In this document: positions 8,076 to 17,264 of the stretch, piece after piece | Numbering within the stretch: the first letter of the stretch is position 1 | How the letters are laid out: every line of letters starts with the position of its first letter | DNA from: Anaerolineales bacterium | GTDB lineage: Bacteria > Chloroflexota > Anaerolineae > Anaerolineales > Villigracilaceae | Length of the DNA: 64,000 nt | Direction of reading: 5' to 3' | NCBI GenBank assembly: GCA_016789025.1 | Contig: JAEURC010000050.1 | Span: forward strand, 81,105 to 145,104 | Translations under genes and position numbers: made by a program | The notes under the pieces: model-generated | What the model saw: only the letters and a program-made list of their open reading frames with translations | Database searches by the model: none | What the model was told of the DNA's origin: nothing

Positions 8076-8633
8076 TCAGGCTGCCAATAATGCAATTATT
8101 GGCAGCAATATTGTCAAAATGAAACCCACCAGCAAGATGACATGGAGGCGTTTGCTCTTTGGGTGATCTACCCAGTGCGTGAGAATGACTGATAACAATA
8201 ATGTCTGTGAAAACACCTCCGGCCAACCTGCTATATGATCCCATAAAGGTAAATTGAAAAATATCATTCCCTCAACACCTCCCCAACTGGCTGAAAATGG
8301 CGTAATAATCCCTATAACGGCGAGCATGCACCACATGATCAGCCAGCCTTTTCGATTGCCGAATAAAACGTCTCTTAACAGGTAAAACACAATCGCCAAT
8401 AATGCAGCCCTCAATGGCTGAAATAGGGGGCTGGCTATCAGTATCGGATCTGTAATTTTTCGAATGATCGGGGCTAGATCTGGCCGGATCATTCGAGTTG
8501 TATATCCAAGGAGAATCGCAGCAACAATGCCGGTGGCGAAATAAGTGACAGTATGAGAAATAATAGTCCGATACAGAATTGACCGGAAAGAAGGCTGTGG
8601 GGCGTTCATCATAAGTTGGTTGTTCGTGTTCAT
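8076..8633 (-). CDS. Membrane protein, unknown
   Basis: A 185-residue protein with about five hydrophobic segments: residues 22-43, 68-90, 98-115, 140-155 and 162-183. The N-terminus MNTNNQLMMNAPQPSFRS is soluble. Its start overlaps the stop of the upstream 87-residue gene by four bases, so the two are translationally coupled. No family recognised. Confidence 0.65.
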   Translation of the reverse strand: MNTNNQLMMNAPQPSFRSILYRTIISHTVTYFATGIVAAILLGYTTRMIRPDLAPIIRKITDPILIASPLFQPLRAALLAIVFYLLRDVLFGNRKGWLIMWCMLAVIGIITPFSASWGGVEGMIFFNLPLWDHIAGWPEVFSQTLLLSVILTHWVDHPKSKRLHVILLVGFILTILLPIIALLAA

Positions 8634-8893
8634 TTTTTCTCTTCCGAATCGTTTTGATGAGAGTCTAAAACTTGGATTTGAACGACGGAAACCAAAGGCA
8701 TTCCTAAATCACGCACTTTTTTCAGCAGTCCGTGTAGGGCGGCCTGATCCACCACAGGTCCAGAAAGAAGCGTGTTGCCGTCCTCTTCCAGCGTGATGGT
8801 CAGACCTTCGAACCAGTCGGTCCATTGACTGTCCAGGTGTCCCTTGATGCGGATTTCGTAGAGCGAAAGATCGGGGGGCGGTTTATCAATCAT
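8630..8893 (-). CDS. Small soluble protein, unknown
   Basis: I start it at the ATG at 8893 (87 residues); a TTG five codons earlier is possible and neither has a clear ribosome site. The product has a strand-rich pattern, IRIKGHLDSQWTDWFEGLTI, then GNTLLSGPVVDQAALHGLLK and VSVVQIQVL, which looks like a compact alpha/beta domain with a conserved W-W-F surface. It ends KNDSEEKK-like and overlaps the next membrane gene by four bases. I recall similar small proteins in Chloroflexota and Actinobacteria, but none with a proven role. Confidence 0.6.
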   Translation of the reverse strand: MIDKPPPDLSLYEIRIKGHLDSQWTDWFEGLTITLEEDGNTLLSGPVVDQAALHGLLKKVRDLGMPLVSVVQIQVLDSHQNDSEEKK

Positions 8894-8915
8894 TTTTTTT
8901 CGGTACAAGGCTTGC

Positions 8916-9137
8916 TTACTTGTGGATCACCAAAGCCCATCCTAGTTTATGGCAGTGTGGGCACCTGACGTATCTGCGAAAAATGATGTGAGGGCTTAGG
9001 TACACCAACCAACTCGTTGGCTGGAACTCGGCGTGGCAATGGGGACATTCATACCTGTAGTTTTTCCTTTGCCAAAAGAATAATCGGAAGATTATCCAGG
9101 CTGCTATGACAAGGAAAATTATGGAATACTCTATCAT
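8916..9137 (-). CDS. Small membrane-anchored zinc-ribbon protein
   Basis: A 73-residue protein: one N-terminal membrane helix (residues 4-24), then YECPHCHAEFQPTSW and RYVRCPHCHKLGWA, two CPHC knuckles that should bind one zinc ion on the cytoplasmic side. AGGAGAG lies nine bases before the ATG at 9137. It is the first gene of the minus-strand run of small membrane genes. Function unknown; such ribbons often bind nucleic acid or a partner protein. Confidence 0.7.
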   Translation of the reverse strand: MIEYSIIFLVIAAWIIFRLFFWQRKNYRYECPHCHAEFQPTSWLVYLSPHIIFRRYVRCPHCHKLGWALVIHK

Positions 9138-9241
9138 TTGTATTTCTCTCCTGTTTTCTTTCGGTTAATCTGCCCGTAGGATACTGTTGGATGTGGTGAG
9201 GCGTCATCACCACATGATGTGATTGAGGTGGTGATTGCGCG

Positions 9242-9273
9242 GAAAATAAAAACTCCAGCAGGTTGCTGGAGTT
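9242..9273 (-). terminator. Rho-independent terminator of the MalT-like regulator gene
   Basis: AACTCCAGCA (9251-9260) and TGCTGGAGTT (9264-9273) form a 10 bp stem with a 3-base loop. On the minus strand it is followed by TTTATTTTCC. It lies 22 bases past the regulator stop at 9295. A further 8 bp inverted repeat (ATCACCAC / GTGGTGAT) lies at 9206-9235. Confidence 0.85.
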
Positions 9274-9294
9274 GGTTTGGAGAGAATTAATCCG

Positions 9295-11955
9295 CTAGAG
9301 TAAATCGAGTTCTTCGGCGCGGCGGACGGCTGACCGCCTGTTGTTGACCCCCAGTTTGTTGAAAATGTTTTTAGTGTGGGTGCGCAACGTATTGAGCGAT
9401 ACGATCAATCGTTCGGCAATTTCGGGTCCGCTCAATTCACTGCGCAGAAGTTTTAGAACTTCCAACTCGCGTTCGCTCAACGGTTCAATAAGACGCCTGG
9501 AAGGGGATAGATCAGGCTGACCATCGCTTTTTCGCTTCTCAGATTCAAATACAGCCAGCAACTTCCTTGTAAAGTCCGGCATAATTCCCAGAATTGCCGC
9601 TTCAGACAATAGTTGGGCCATTAGCTCGCCCTCTTCCAGGAAAGGACGGATGCAGCCCTCTGGTTCGGTCAGCGCCAGTAATTTTGACAGGAGATCCACT
9701 GCCTTTTCTTTTTCACCGTGTGCATATAAAGCGACAGATTCCACCGCCATCCTATCGATCAGCCTGACAGTCCATCCTTTTGTTTCCGCTTCCTTTCGCA
9801 GAGGTCCCAGGAATTCCAATGCCGTGGATGGTTCACCCTGCCTGATAAGCACGCGCGCCCGCATGAGCGGAAGGTCATTTTGGGTCACCAGAGCCGCCGC
9901 CGCATCGAGGTCTCCCTGTTTAAGGTAAACCCATGCCTTGAAAAAGGCAATGTTTGGTTGACGCGGGATGTAATTCTTTTGACGGGCAGTTTGTTCTGCC
10001 TGCGATACCAGTTGCGCCGCACGGGATAGTTCTCCCCGGGCTAATTTTATTAAGGCCAGATGCAGTTCGCTCATGATTATTCTGTCATGGACTTGATCAT
10101 ACTGCTGCGCCAATTTCAAGCCCTGCTGGGCATACTGCTCGGCGGCATCCAAATCGTTCCACTTATAAAATACCTCAGTCAGACCGAGATAAGCCATTAT
10201 GGCATTCGGATTTGCATAATCGCCGAACAGTTGCAAGGCGTGTTGATAGGTCTCAGCCGCCAGATGAAGGTGGATTTGATCTTTATATAGTTGGCCCAGG
10301 CGTATCAAAGCCAGTATGGAATTGGGAATATCTCCGGCCGCTTGGGCGAGAGAGTAAGCCTCGGCATAGGCTCTATTGGCTTCATCCCAGTCATCCTGCC
10401 AAAAATAGGCGTATCCAAGTGCACAGGTCGCCGAGGAGCGGTGGGACAGGTTGTTGAAAGATAAATATTCCAATGCCCGGCGTCCCTGAACAAAGATGGT
10501 TTCGATATGGATCTGAACTTGCGCCAGGTTTGCCCTGGTGACGGCGATTTTACCAATCAGATCACGGGTTGTCTCATCAAGCGCGGTGCCAGGCAGGGCT
10601 GCTTCAGCCGCCTGAAGTTTTTCTTCCACGCCTATTGTCTGGCCGATGGTCAGCATCAATGAAGCCTGTTTCCACCAAAGCGCCGGTCGAGCATTCCTTA
10701 CGGGGTCTGGCAGCGACTCCAACCAGTCCAGTATGGTTGTTGCCGTACCGCGTACATGCAGGGGCATCTTCCTGCTTTCCATCAAACGCATGGTACGCTC
10801 AACGTCATTGCCTGTCGTCGCATGGCGGAAAGCGTCAAGTATCATATCGTTGTTTTCGTACCATTCGCTGGCATGGATATGAAGTCCTGCGATCTCTTCA
10901 GAAGTAAGAATTTGCCCCAGCCGTTTACGAAGCAGATCGTTAAAGAGATGATGATATCGATACCAGCGCCGCTCGTTGTCGAGGGGAACAATGAATAGGT
11001 TCGCATGTTCGAGATATTCCAAGGTCGCCTGACCGGGAATAGATGGGTCGAGTAGGACGGCATCGCAAAGAGGTGCGCACACACGATCGAGGATTGATGT
11101 GCGCAGTAGGAACGTCTGAATGATTTCGGGTTGGCGTTGCAGAACCTCTTCCATCAGATAGTCAAGCACAAAATGGTGACTGCCCGTAAAGGATTGAATG
11201 AAACCGGCCGTCTCCGTGATCCCTTGCATGGAAATGGCAGCCATTTGCAGGCCAGCGATCCAACCTTCGGTGCGGGACTCCAGCGCGGCGATGTCTTCTG
11301 CCGAGAGATTCAGTCCCATTGAGTGATTGAGGAATTCGGCGGCTTCGGCAGGAGTAAAGCGCAAATCAGCGGCGCGCAGTTCGGTCAATTGACCGCGGGC
11401 GCGCAGGCTAGCCAACGGAAACGGTGGGTCTTCGCGTGTGACGATAACCAGGTGCATCTGCGGCGGCTTGTGTTCGATAAGAAAAGCCAGGGATTGATCG
11501 ACCGTCTGAGAATCGATCAAGTGATAATCATCCAGGACAAGCAGAAAGTTCTCTGGGATAGTGGTAATTTCGTTGAGCAGTGTGGTCAAAATCGTTTCGA
11601 TTTGCAGCGGCTGGGGGGATTGGAGCGCGACCAACAAACCCTCGCCAATTCCTGCTTTGCTTTCTTTGGCTTGGCTGAGGGCAAGCGTCTGTAATGCTTT
11701 TATCAGGTAAGTGGTAAAGCGCGCCGGATCATTATCCCCTTCATCCAGCGATAACCACGCAACAGGTCTCCCACAATTGGCAATCCATTCGCCGACCACT
11801 GTGGTCTTGCCAAAGCCGGCAGGAGCGGAGATGAGTGACAGTCTGCCAGCCATTGCCAACCCCTCGTTCAGTCGCTCGATCAGGTGCGGTCGTGAGACGC
11901 TGCTGAGCCGATGCTGAGGAATAAACAATTTGGTGGTTAGGATTTGGATGGCCAT
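9295..11955 (-). CDS. MalT-like LuxR-family ATP-dependent transcriptional regulator
   Basis: An 886-residue regulator of the MalT/LAL class. The Walker A loop SAPAGFGKTTVVGEW is near residue 45 and the Walker B-like strand FLLVLDDYHLID near 145. Then come the WGWIAGLQ-type sensor region (EGWIAGLQMAA), TPR-like repeats from about 420 to 760, and a C-terminal LuxR helix-turn-helix (LSERELEVLKLLRSELSGPE, then SLNTLRTHTKNIFNKLGVNN). Proteins of this class bind ATP and an inducer (maltotriose for MalT) and activate transcription as oligomers. The length is normal. It is monocistronic, with its own terminator; its inducer and targets are unknown. Confidence 0.92.
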   Translation of the reverse strand: MAIQILTTKLFIPQHRLSSVSRPHLIERLNEGLAMAGRLSLISAPAGFGKTTVVGEWIANCGRPVAWLSLDEGDNDPARFTTYLIKALQTLALSQAKESKAGIGEGLLVALQSPQPLQIETILTTLLNEITTIPENFLLVLDDYHLIDSQTVDQSLAFLIEHKPPQMHLVIVTREDPPFPLASLRARGQLTELRAADLRFTPAEAAEFLNHSMGLNLSAEDIAALESRTEGWIAGLQMAAISMQGITETAGFIQSFTGSHHFVLDYLMEEVLQRQPEIIQTFLLRTSILDRVCAPLCDAVLLDPSIPGQATLEYLEHANLFIVPLDNERRWYRYHHLFNDLLRKRLGQILTSEEIAGLHIHASEWYENNDMILDAFRHATTGNDVERTMRLMESRKMPLHVRGTATTILDWLESLPDPVRNARPALWWKQASLMLTIGQTIGVEEKLQAAEAALPGTALDETTRDLIGKIAVTRANLAQVQIHIETIFVQGRRALEYLSFNNLSHRSSATCALGYAYFWQDDWDEANRAYAEAYSLAQAAGDIPNSILALIRLGQLYKDQIHLHLAAETYQHALQLFGDYANPNAIMAYLGLTEVFYKWNDLDAAEQYAQQGLKLAQQYDQVHDRIIMSELHLALIKLARGELSRAAQLVSQAEQTARQKNYIPRQPNIAFFKAWVYLKQGDLDAAAALVTQNDLPLMRARVLIRQGEPSTALEFLGPLRKEAETKGWTVRLIDRMAVESVALYAHGEKEKAVDLLSKLLALTEPEGCIRPFLEEGELMAQLLSEAAILGIMPDFTRKLLAVFESEKRKSDGQPDLSPSRRLIEPLSERELEVLKLLRSELSGPEIAERLIVSLNTLRTHTKNIFNKLGVNNRRSAVRRAEELDLL

Positions 11956-12166
11956 GGAATTATTATAGTGATAGGACTATACCCCACGAAAGTGACATAC
12001 ATCCTCTTTTATCTCACCACATCGTGCTGTGCATCAACTTTGGAAGACTATTAAGCGTGCGAAGTCTCCGTGCGTATGAGTATTTTATTTTGGGATTTTG
12101 TACGGGCACTCTGATTAGCGAAATGGAGAAAATACTTTAATATAAGCATGGCGAAAGAAAAATCTC

Positions 12167-12319
12167 ATGGCTGAAAATATCGCCAAGATCGTATTGAAGG
12201 ACGTCGCGCTTGCTAACTGCCAATGGGGGAAAACCTGGCGCGAGATTTAACTCGCAGACAAAAACGGGTTGATCATGCTCGCAGGTCAACTGGCAGGTTT
12301 TGCTTCAGGAAAAAATTAA
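12167..12319 (+). pseudogene. Short interrupted reading frame in an otherwise empty gap
   Basis: The gap 11956-12348 is 393 bases with no intact gene. Within it one plus-strand frame reads MAENIAKIVLKDVALANCQW, GKTWREI, a TAA at 12248-12250, and then in the same frame LADKNGLIMLAGQLAGFASG before TAA at 12317. The protein-like look on both sides of one stop suggests a decayed small gene. The family is not recognised, and chance cannot be excluded. Confidence 0.25.
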
Positions 12320-12348
12320 AGGGTTACATGCTGTTTCCGAGACTACCG

Positions 12349-13137
12349 TTACCTGATCGTTGTCTGTCTCTTGAGCAGGGCAGGACCTATCCAATCTTCC
12401 AGCCATCCGAAACTCAATTCCACCCATGGAACGATCTGCAACCAGCGCGGCACGTAGATGACCCGTTTGGGATGTAGTAACAATTCCCAAATACGCCAGG
12501 CAACGTGTTCCGATGTCACGCCGACCCGCTCTGTGGGAACATGCCCGCCATTCTCTCTTCGCAAGGCGGAATCGCAGAACTCTGATTGCACCGGTCCCGC
12601 CCGCACCACACTGATGTGTATCCCTGTGCCCCTTGTTTCGCGGTGGAGGGAGGTGGTGAATGCATCAAGGAACGATTTACTGGCGGCGTAGAGCGCGATC
12701 CCCTGGCTGGGGATGTTTCCTGAAATAGAGCCGACATTGATGATGTGACCACGACCCCGTTCCTTCATGCCGGGCAAAAACAGGGAAGTAAGGTGCGCAG
12801 TCGCCTCGATATTGACCTGTACCATCTCGCGCGCTGTCTCCCACTTCATTTCATTGAAATAGCCATACCACCCAATGCCGGCGTTGTTGACAAGCACATC
12901 TGCTGTTTTGATCTGTTCAAAGACTCTGACCCGTTCCGCTTCGATTCCCAGGTCTGCCGCAATGATTTGCGCATTGCCGCCCTTCGATTCTATCTCCTGT
13001 TTCAGATCCAATAACCGCTCCAGCCGCCGCGCCACCAACACCACGTTGATGCCTGCCAGGGCAAACCGGCGTGCTGTGGCTTCCCCAATGCCGCTCGATG
13101 CGCCGGTGATGAGTGCAACTGTATCGCGCCAGTTCAT
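12349..13137 (-). CDS. Classical short-chain dehydrogenase/reductase
   Basis: A 262-residue SDR with TGASSGIGEATARRF (cofactor loop), basic residues after strand two (VARRLERL) that favour NADP(H), NNAG, and the catalytic Ser in INVGSISG with YAASK supplying Tyr and Lys. The C-terminal hydrophobic stretch (LQIVPWVELSFGWLEDWIGP) is common in membrane-associated SDRs acting on lipids. It is last in the tetR-epimerase-degV-SDR operon, 61 bases after degV. The partner DegV binds fatty acids, which fits a lipid-related substrate, but this is inference. Confidence 0.9.
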   Translation of the reverse strand: MNWRDTVALITGASSGIGEATARRFALAGINVVLVARRLERLLDLKQEIESKGGNAQIIAADLGIEAERVRVFEQIKTADVLVNNAGIGWYGYFNEMKWETAREMVQVNIEATAHLTSLFLPGMKERGRGHIINVGSISGNIPSQGIALYAASKSFLDAFTTSLHRETRGTGIHISVVRAGPVQSEFCDSALRRENGGHVPTERVGVTSEHVAWRIWELLLHPKRVIYVPRWLQIVPWVELSFGWLEDWIGPALLKRQTTIR

Positions 13138-13198
13138 TCTTTAGCTCTTTCTTCTTTTCGACATAGAGGGAAACGAAAAGATGAGCAACAGTGAATTG

Positions 13199-14062
13199 TT
13201 ACTTTGCCAGGTCGCCCATCAATTCCATCGGCACGATCGCCGCGCCGACGATGCCTGGTCCGGTATGCACACCCAGCACCGGCGAGATGCGCTGAACTTC
13301 CATTTTGGCGATGTTCAATTTTTGCTTAAACCCCTGCGAAAGCGCCTCGGCTTTTTCGGGAAAACGCCCGTGTAAAACGGTGACCCAGAATGGGGTATTC
13401 CCGTACTTCTCTTGCAGGTGATCCGTGAGCGCCGCCATGGATTTTGTCAGTGTGCGCCCGCTGGTTACCGTGCTGTATTTTCCGTCAGAATCCACCCGGA
13501 TAACCGGCTTGAGGTTGAGAAGTGCGCCAGCCAACGCCTTGACGCGCCCGATGCGCCCGCCGCGCGCCAGGTATTCCAGTGTGTCGAGGGTATAGATCAC
13601 CTCGGTGTTTTCGCGGATGCGTTCCAGCCGTTCATGGATCCTGTCCATTGCCCAGCCGGCTTTGTCTGCCAGCGCCGCCGCCATCACCTGAAAGCGTTGC
13701 CCGCCGGAGAGGGTGAGCGTATCCCAAAAACGGACATTTACCTCGCCTTTTACCTGCTCGCCGCCGTCGCGCGCCGAATTGATCGTCCCGCTCAGTCCTG
13801 ATGAAATGTGAATGGAGAAAATGCTGTTCTCTGCTTGCGCGAGTTTTCGGTATATCTCTGCAAAAATACCGCTGGAGGGTTGTGCCGTGGTGGGGATCTG
13901 TGGTCGCATCGCCTCCAGCCGGTTGTAGAAATCGTCCGCCGAGATATCCGCCGAATTCACCTCCCCTTCAGGGAATTGAATGAACAGCGGAGCCTGGGTA
14001 ATGCCAAGTTCCTCCAGTTCTTGGGCAGACATGTCCGCCGCGCAGTCAGTTACGATTTTCAT
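13199..14062 (-). CDS. DegV-family fatty-acid-binding protein
   Basis: A 287-residue DegV protein: N-terminal MKIVTDCAADMSAQELEELG, the loop PTTAQPSSG, SGLSGTINSA, LDTLEYLARGGRIG and C-terminal GVHTGPGIVGAA, all characteristic. DegV (FakB-like) proteins bind a fatty acid between two alpha/beta domains and, in Firmicutes, present it to the kinase FakA; no FakA is seen here. It lies between an epimerase and an SDR gene in one operon, under a TetR-type regulator, which suggests lipid or fatty-acid handling. Confidence 0.9.
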   Translation of the reverse strand: MKIVTDCAADMSAQELEELGITQAPLFIQFPEGEVNSADISADDFYNRLEAMRPQIPTTAQPSSGIFAEIYRKLAQAENSIFSIHISSGLSGTINSARDGGEQVKGEVNVRFWDTLTLSGGQRFQVMAAALADKAGWAMDRIHERLERIRENTEVIYTLDTLEYLARGGRIGRVKALAGALLNLKPVIRVDSDGKYSTVTSGRTLTKSMAALTDHLQEKYGNTPFWVTVLHGRFPEKAEALSQGFKQKLNIAKMEVQRISPVLGVHTGPGIVGAAIVPMELMGDLAK

Positions 14063-14135
14063 AGTATGTATGCTCCTTTTTGTTTGTTCCGTACCGGCGA
14101 CTTGAGTCGCGGAAGTAAAACGGCTGGCGCCATTG

Positions 14136-15119
14136 TTACTTTTTTCTTTCTAAAAACCACTTGACAGTATCCCTGATGCTTTCATACAGGGAGCGCGGTT
14201 GATACTCTAATTCGCGCGTTGCCTTGGCATGACTGATGTTGGCGTTGCTCCGCAACACCTCCAGCGAATATGGCGTGAACCGCGGTGTGGCATGGGACAG
14301 GCTGTAATACATTGGCATGAACAACGCCGCAAACTTCGCAAGATCGAACGGGACCTTCATCTGAAAGAAGCGCCCGCCGGTGATCTCGCGTACGGTTTCG
14401 AGCATATATCGCACGGAGATCCTTTGTCCTGAAAGAATGTAACTCTCGCCGCGTTTCCCGTGCTTTGCGGCGGCGATCAGCCCATCTGCCACATCGCGCA
14501 CGTCCACAAAGTCGTAGGAGCCATCCACATACAGGGTCGGCTTTTCCTCTGCCGCCGTGCGGATAATATCGCCCATCAGTGAGCCGCGAAAATCATAGGG
14601 ACCGATCACGCCGGTGGGGCAGGCGATGACAGCCTCTAGTCCCGAATGAGCCGCTTTTTGAACCTCGAGAGTCGCCTCCGCCTTGGTGCGATCATATTCA
14701 CCATAGTGGTTGTTTGGATCAAAGGGCAGGCTCTCGTTGATGACACCATCCTCCACCCGTTTAATGGCATGGATGGAACTCGTGTACACCAGTTTTTCCA
14801 CCCCGCTCTCCTTTGCCGCGCGCAGAATATTTTTCGTGCCGTCCACGTTTACCCGCCGGACGAATTGATTTTTGCCCGGCATGATTGAAATAATCCCCGC
14901 CAGGTGAAAGACGCCGCGGATTCCCCGGAAGGACTCGAATACTGCGTCCAGATTCAGAACATCGCCCTGCGCCGCTTCAACCTCCAAGCCAGAAATCGAT
15001 TCAAGGCTTTCACCGGGCAGGGTCAACACCCTCACCTTTTCTCCACGCTCGATGAGCTTTCGTACCAACACATTGCCAATATGTCCGGTCGCGCCGGTTA
15101 CAAGCCACATATTTGTCAC
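14136..15119 (-). CDS. NAD-dependent epimerase/reductase (extended SDR)
   Basis: A 327-residue extended SDR: N-terminal VTGATGHIGNVLVRKLIERG, FHLAG, a catalytic Ser in LVYTSSIHAIK, and YDRTKAEATLEV giving Tyr and Lys. The later half (YDFVDVRDVADGLIAAAKHG, GESYILSGQ) resembles dihydroflavonol-4-reductase-like and hopanoid-associated epimerases. It starts one base beyond the tetR stop, so it is co-transcribed with tetR. The substrate is unknown; a 3-hydroxy/keto reduction on a lipid or sugar is plausible. Confidence 0.88.
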   Translation of the reverse strand: MTNMWLVTGATGHIGNVLVRKLIERGEKVRVLTLPGESLESISGLEVEAAQGDVLNLDAVFESFRGIRGVFHLAGIISIMPGKNQFVRRVNVDGTKNILRAAKESGVEKLVYTSSIHAIKRVEDGVINESLPFDPNNHYGEYDRTKAEATLEVQKAAHSGLEAVIACPTGVIGPYDFRGSLMGDIIRTAAEEKPTLYVDGSYDFVDVRDVADGLIAAAKHGKRGESYILSGQRISVRYMLETVREITGGRFFQMKVPFDLAKFAALFMPMYYSLSHATPRFTPYSLEVLRSNANISHAKATRELEYQPRSLYESIRDTVKWFLERKK

Positions 15120-15120
15120 C

Positions 15121-15705
15121 TCATTTCTTCATCAATCCGCGAACCAGCATGGACGTGCTGTCGCGAGCCACTTTCTCCCAATTTGCGCCTTTCGGATCAA
15201 GAAGGCTTTGCAATAATAGCCCCATTGCTGTGGAGATGATCATACGCGAGGCAAGATCGGGATCCACCTCGACGAACGAACCTTCATCCACGCCCTTCTT
15301 GATGAGCGATGTGAAATACTTATGATACCGACGGTAGGGGGCAATGCTAGCGTCCCAGATCTTCTCGTCGCGGCTGGCTTGCAACCAGAATTCAAGGAAC
15401 ATAGGCAGGCCGTCTCCGGCGGTTTCGAAGATATAGGGAAACGCCTCGGTCATTTGCTGAAAGGTCTCGGGGGCGGTCTTATCTTTCGATGCTTCGATAG
15501 CATGGTCGATCGTCTGTAACCAGCCGTCCAGCAGGGCAATGAAAAGCTCCTGCTTGCTCTTGAAATGATGGTAGAACGCGCCTTTGCTGATACCCGCCTC
15601 GACACAAATATCGTTTACGCTGGCTTTGTTGAAGCCTTGATTGGAAAACAGCTTAATGGCTGATTCGATGATCTTTGCCCGTGTTTCTTCACTGCGTTGT
15701 TGCAT
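15121..15705 (-). CDS. TetR/AcrR-family transcriptional repressor
   Basis: A 194-residue TetR-type protein: N-terminal helix-turn-helix ETRAKIIESAIKLFSNQGFN, then SVNDICVEAGISKGAFYHHF, KSKQELF, and an all-helical ligand domain. It is first in the operon with the epimerase, degV and SDR genes. A strong promoter and an 18 bp palindrome just upstream (15758-15775) make self-repression likely, relieved by a ligand that may be a fatty-acid or aromatic compound. The ligand is not shown by the sequence. Confidence 0.92.
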   Translation of the reverse strand: MQQRSEETRAKIIESAIKLFSNQGFNKASVNDICVEAGISKGAFYHHFKSKQELFIALLDGWLQTIDHAIEASKDKTAPETFQQMTEAFPYIFETAGDGLPMFLEFWLQASRDEKIWDASIAPYRRYHKYFTSLIKKGVDEGSFVEVDPDLASRMIISTAMGLLLQSLLDPKGANWEKVARDSTSMLVRGLMKK

Positions 15706-15757
15706 CTTTTTCTGTAGCTCACTGCTTTTGGCGAGGATGTGGAAGGTGTAAATTATA

Positions 15758-15775
15758 AAACCGACCAGTCGGTTT
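15758..15775. promoter_or_regulatory. Palindromic TetR-type operator
   Basis: AAACCGAC-CA-GTCGGTTT: two perfect 8 bp arms around CA, typical of TetR-family operators (ACCGACxxGTCGGT). It lies immediately downstream of the -10 box of the tetR promoter, over the expected transcription start, where a bound repressor would block RNA polymerase. Confidence 0.85.
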
Positions 15776-15776
15776 G

Positions 15777-15805
15777 TTTATACTCCCAAAAGATGGCACT
15801 GTCAA
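15777..15805 (-). promoter_or_regulatory. Sigma70-type promoter of the tetR operon
   Basis: On the minus strand: TTGACA (15805-15800), 17-base spacer, TATAAA (15782-15777). The -35 matches consensus exactly. The start site is expected near 15770, inside the palindrome, about 65 bases before the tetR ATG. Confidence 0.85.
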
Positions 15806-15817
15806 GATGGGAAGATT

Positions 15818-15990
15818 ATGGGCACATGGCTCTCTCAGAGTCCACAGACCTTTAACACAGGCCCCGAAACGGATATTGCCACATTTATGAAGCGCCTCGA
15901 TGCGGGATGATATGTCACGCCCATCAAAGACAAATTTCCAAAGGATGCTTCGCGATATTTCTTGATCAAACATCTTTCACGCCGCGCCCA
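15818..15990 (+). pseudogene. Interrupted gene fragment, unidentified
   Basis: In the 332-base gap between tetR and gatZ, one plus-strand frame reads MGTWLSQSPQTFNTGPETDI, ATFMKRLDAG, a TGA, then YVTPIKDKFPKDASRYFLIK. The protein-like quality on both sides of the stop suggests a remnant. I cannot name a family, and it has no clear ribosome site. Confidence 0.25.
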
Positions 15991-16037
15991 TCACCAGATT
16001 CCAACAACCACGTTGCACCTCCGCCAAATGCGCGGAA

Positions 16038-17264
16038 TCACCCACACGCAAACCGATAATCCTCCAACACCCTGCGCGCCTTCCGTGCAATGACCTGCGC
16101 CGCATCGAGGTTCGTCTCCCCCACGAATTGACTCAACAGCGAATACGGCAAAACACCATGACCAAGATTCTTCATCAACCGCGCAAGCGCATTTTGCGCT
16201 TCGGGCTGGACCCAATAATAGCGGGCGCGATCGCTCAGGCTGTATTTCCGTTTGAACGCTTGTTCCGCCTCATCGCCGCGATAATACTTCTTCCAATGCT
16301 CGGGATGTTTCAACATCACATCGTCCAGCACATCCATGATATTCGAACGTTCGTCTTTGGCGGTCATTTCATTTTCGATCATCGCCAGTGCAAAGACCGC
16401 TTCGCGGAAAGCGAAGGTCAATGCGGGACCCACTTTGAGGATCGCAAAACGATCCTTCACCAAATTCTTCAACGCTTCGCACGTTTGATAATCGGTCGAG
16501 TGCGCTTCATACACCAGAGACTGCGACTCGATGAACTTCGATAATTCCATCGCCTTGTCCGCTTGATACGGCAGGACGAAATCATCGCCGAATTCCACGC
16601 CTGGCTGGACGACAATCCCGACGACTCGTTCCCACGCCGATTCCAATCCTTCTCTCACAAACGCCTCGCGCGTGACCTCGATGGTCTGCTTCACATCCTC
16701 CACCTTCGTCACGCTGACGCCTTCTTCATGTTCCGTCGCCCCGCCAGGGATGGGAACTTCCGTGCCGATCACATAACGCGGGGCAGAATGATTTTCCGCC
16801 TCAGCATGCTCTGCTATCTTCGCCAATCTCGCCGCGCGTCGAGCGATCACTTCCACATCCAACATCCCCGCGGGATCATCCGCCAGTTTCATACTGCAAT
16901 CGAGATGAATTTTTGTAAACCCCGCTTCCACATATTGACGGATCATCTCCTCCGATTTTTGCATGGCAGATTCGGCGGGTTCATTTTGCCAGACGTTCGG
17001 ACCAAGATGATCGCCGCCTAAAATGATTCTTTCAAACGGAAAGTGAATCTCCTCGGCGATGCCTCTTACATATTCCACAAAATCTTTCGGCGTCATGCCT
17101 GTGTAGCCGCCGAATTGATTCACCTGATTGCACGTCGCTTCGATCAGCGGGCGCTCGAACAACTTCAACGTTTCTTGAATCACGAACGGATGCGCCGAAC
17201 AAACGGATGCGACTCCCCTCGCCTCGCCGCGTTTCTGCGCCGCAACAATTTCATCAAGATACAT
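16038..17264 (-). CDS. gatZ: D-tagatose-1,6-bisphosphate aldolase, GatZ/KbaZ-type subunit
   Basis: A 408-residue protein of the GatZ/KbaZ family: VASVCSAHPFVIQETLKLF, CNQVNQFGGYTGMTPKDFVE, GGDHLGPNVWQ, KIHLDCSM, LKVGPALTFAFREA and SLSDRARYYW are its hallmarks. The subunit stabilises or activates the catalytic class II aldolase (GatY/KbaY), which splits tagatose-1,6-bisphosphate. No GatY is encoded here; a class I LacD-type aldolase gene is two genes upstream instead. So either GatZ acts alone, as some have suggested for this family, or its partner is elsewhere. Its start overlaps the kinase gene by 11 bases. Confidence 0.88.
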   Translation of the reverse strand: MYLDEIVAAQKRGEARGVASVCSAHPFVIQETLKLFERPLIEATCNQVNQFGGYTGMTPKDFVEYVRGIAEEIHFPFERIILGGDHLGPNVWQNEPAESAMQKSEEMIRQYVEAGFTKIHLDCSMKLADDPAGMLDVEVIARRAARLAKIAEHAEAENHSAPRYVIGTEVPIPGGATEHEEGVSVTKVEDVKQTIEVTREAFVREGLESAWERVVGIVVQPGVEFGDDFVLPYQADKAMELSKFIESQSLVYEAHSTDYQTCEALKNLVKDRFAILKVGPALTFAFREAVFALAMIENEMTAKDERSNIMDVLDDVMLKHPEHWKKYYRGDEAEQAFKRKYSLSDRARYYWVQPEAQNALARLMKNLGHGVLPYSLLSQFVGETNLDAAQVIARKARRVLEDYRFACG

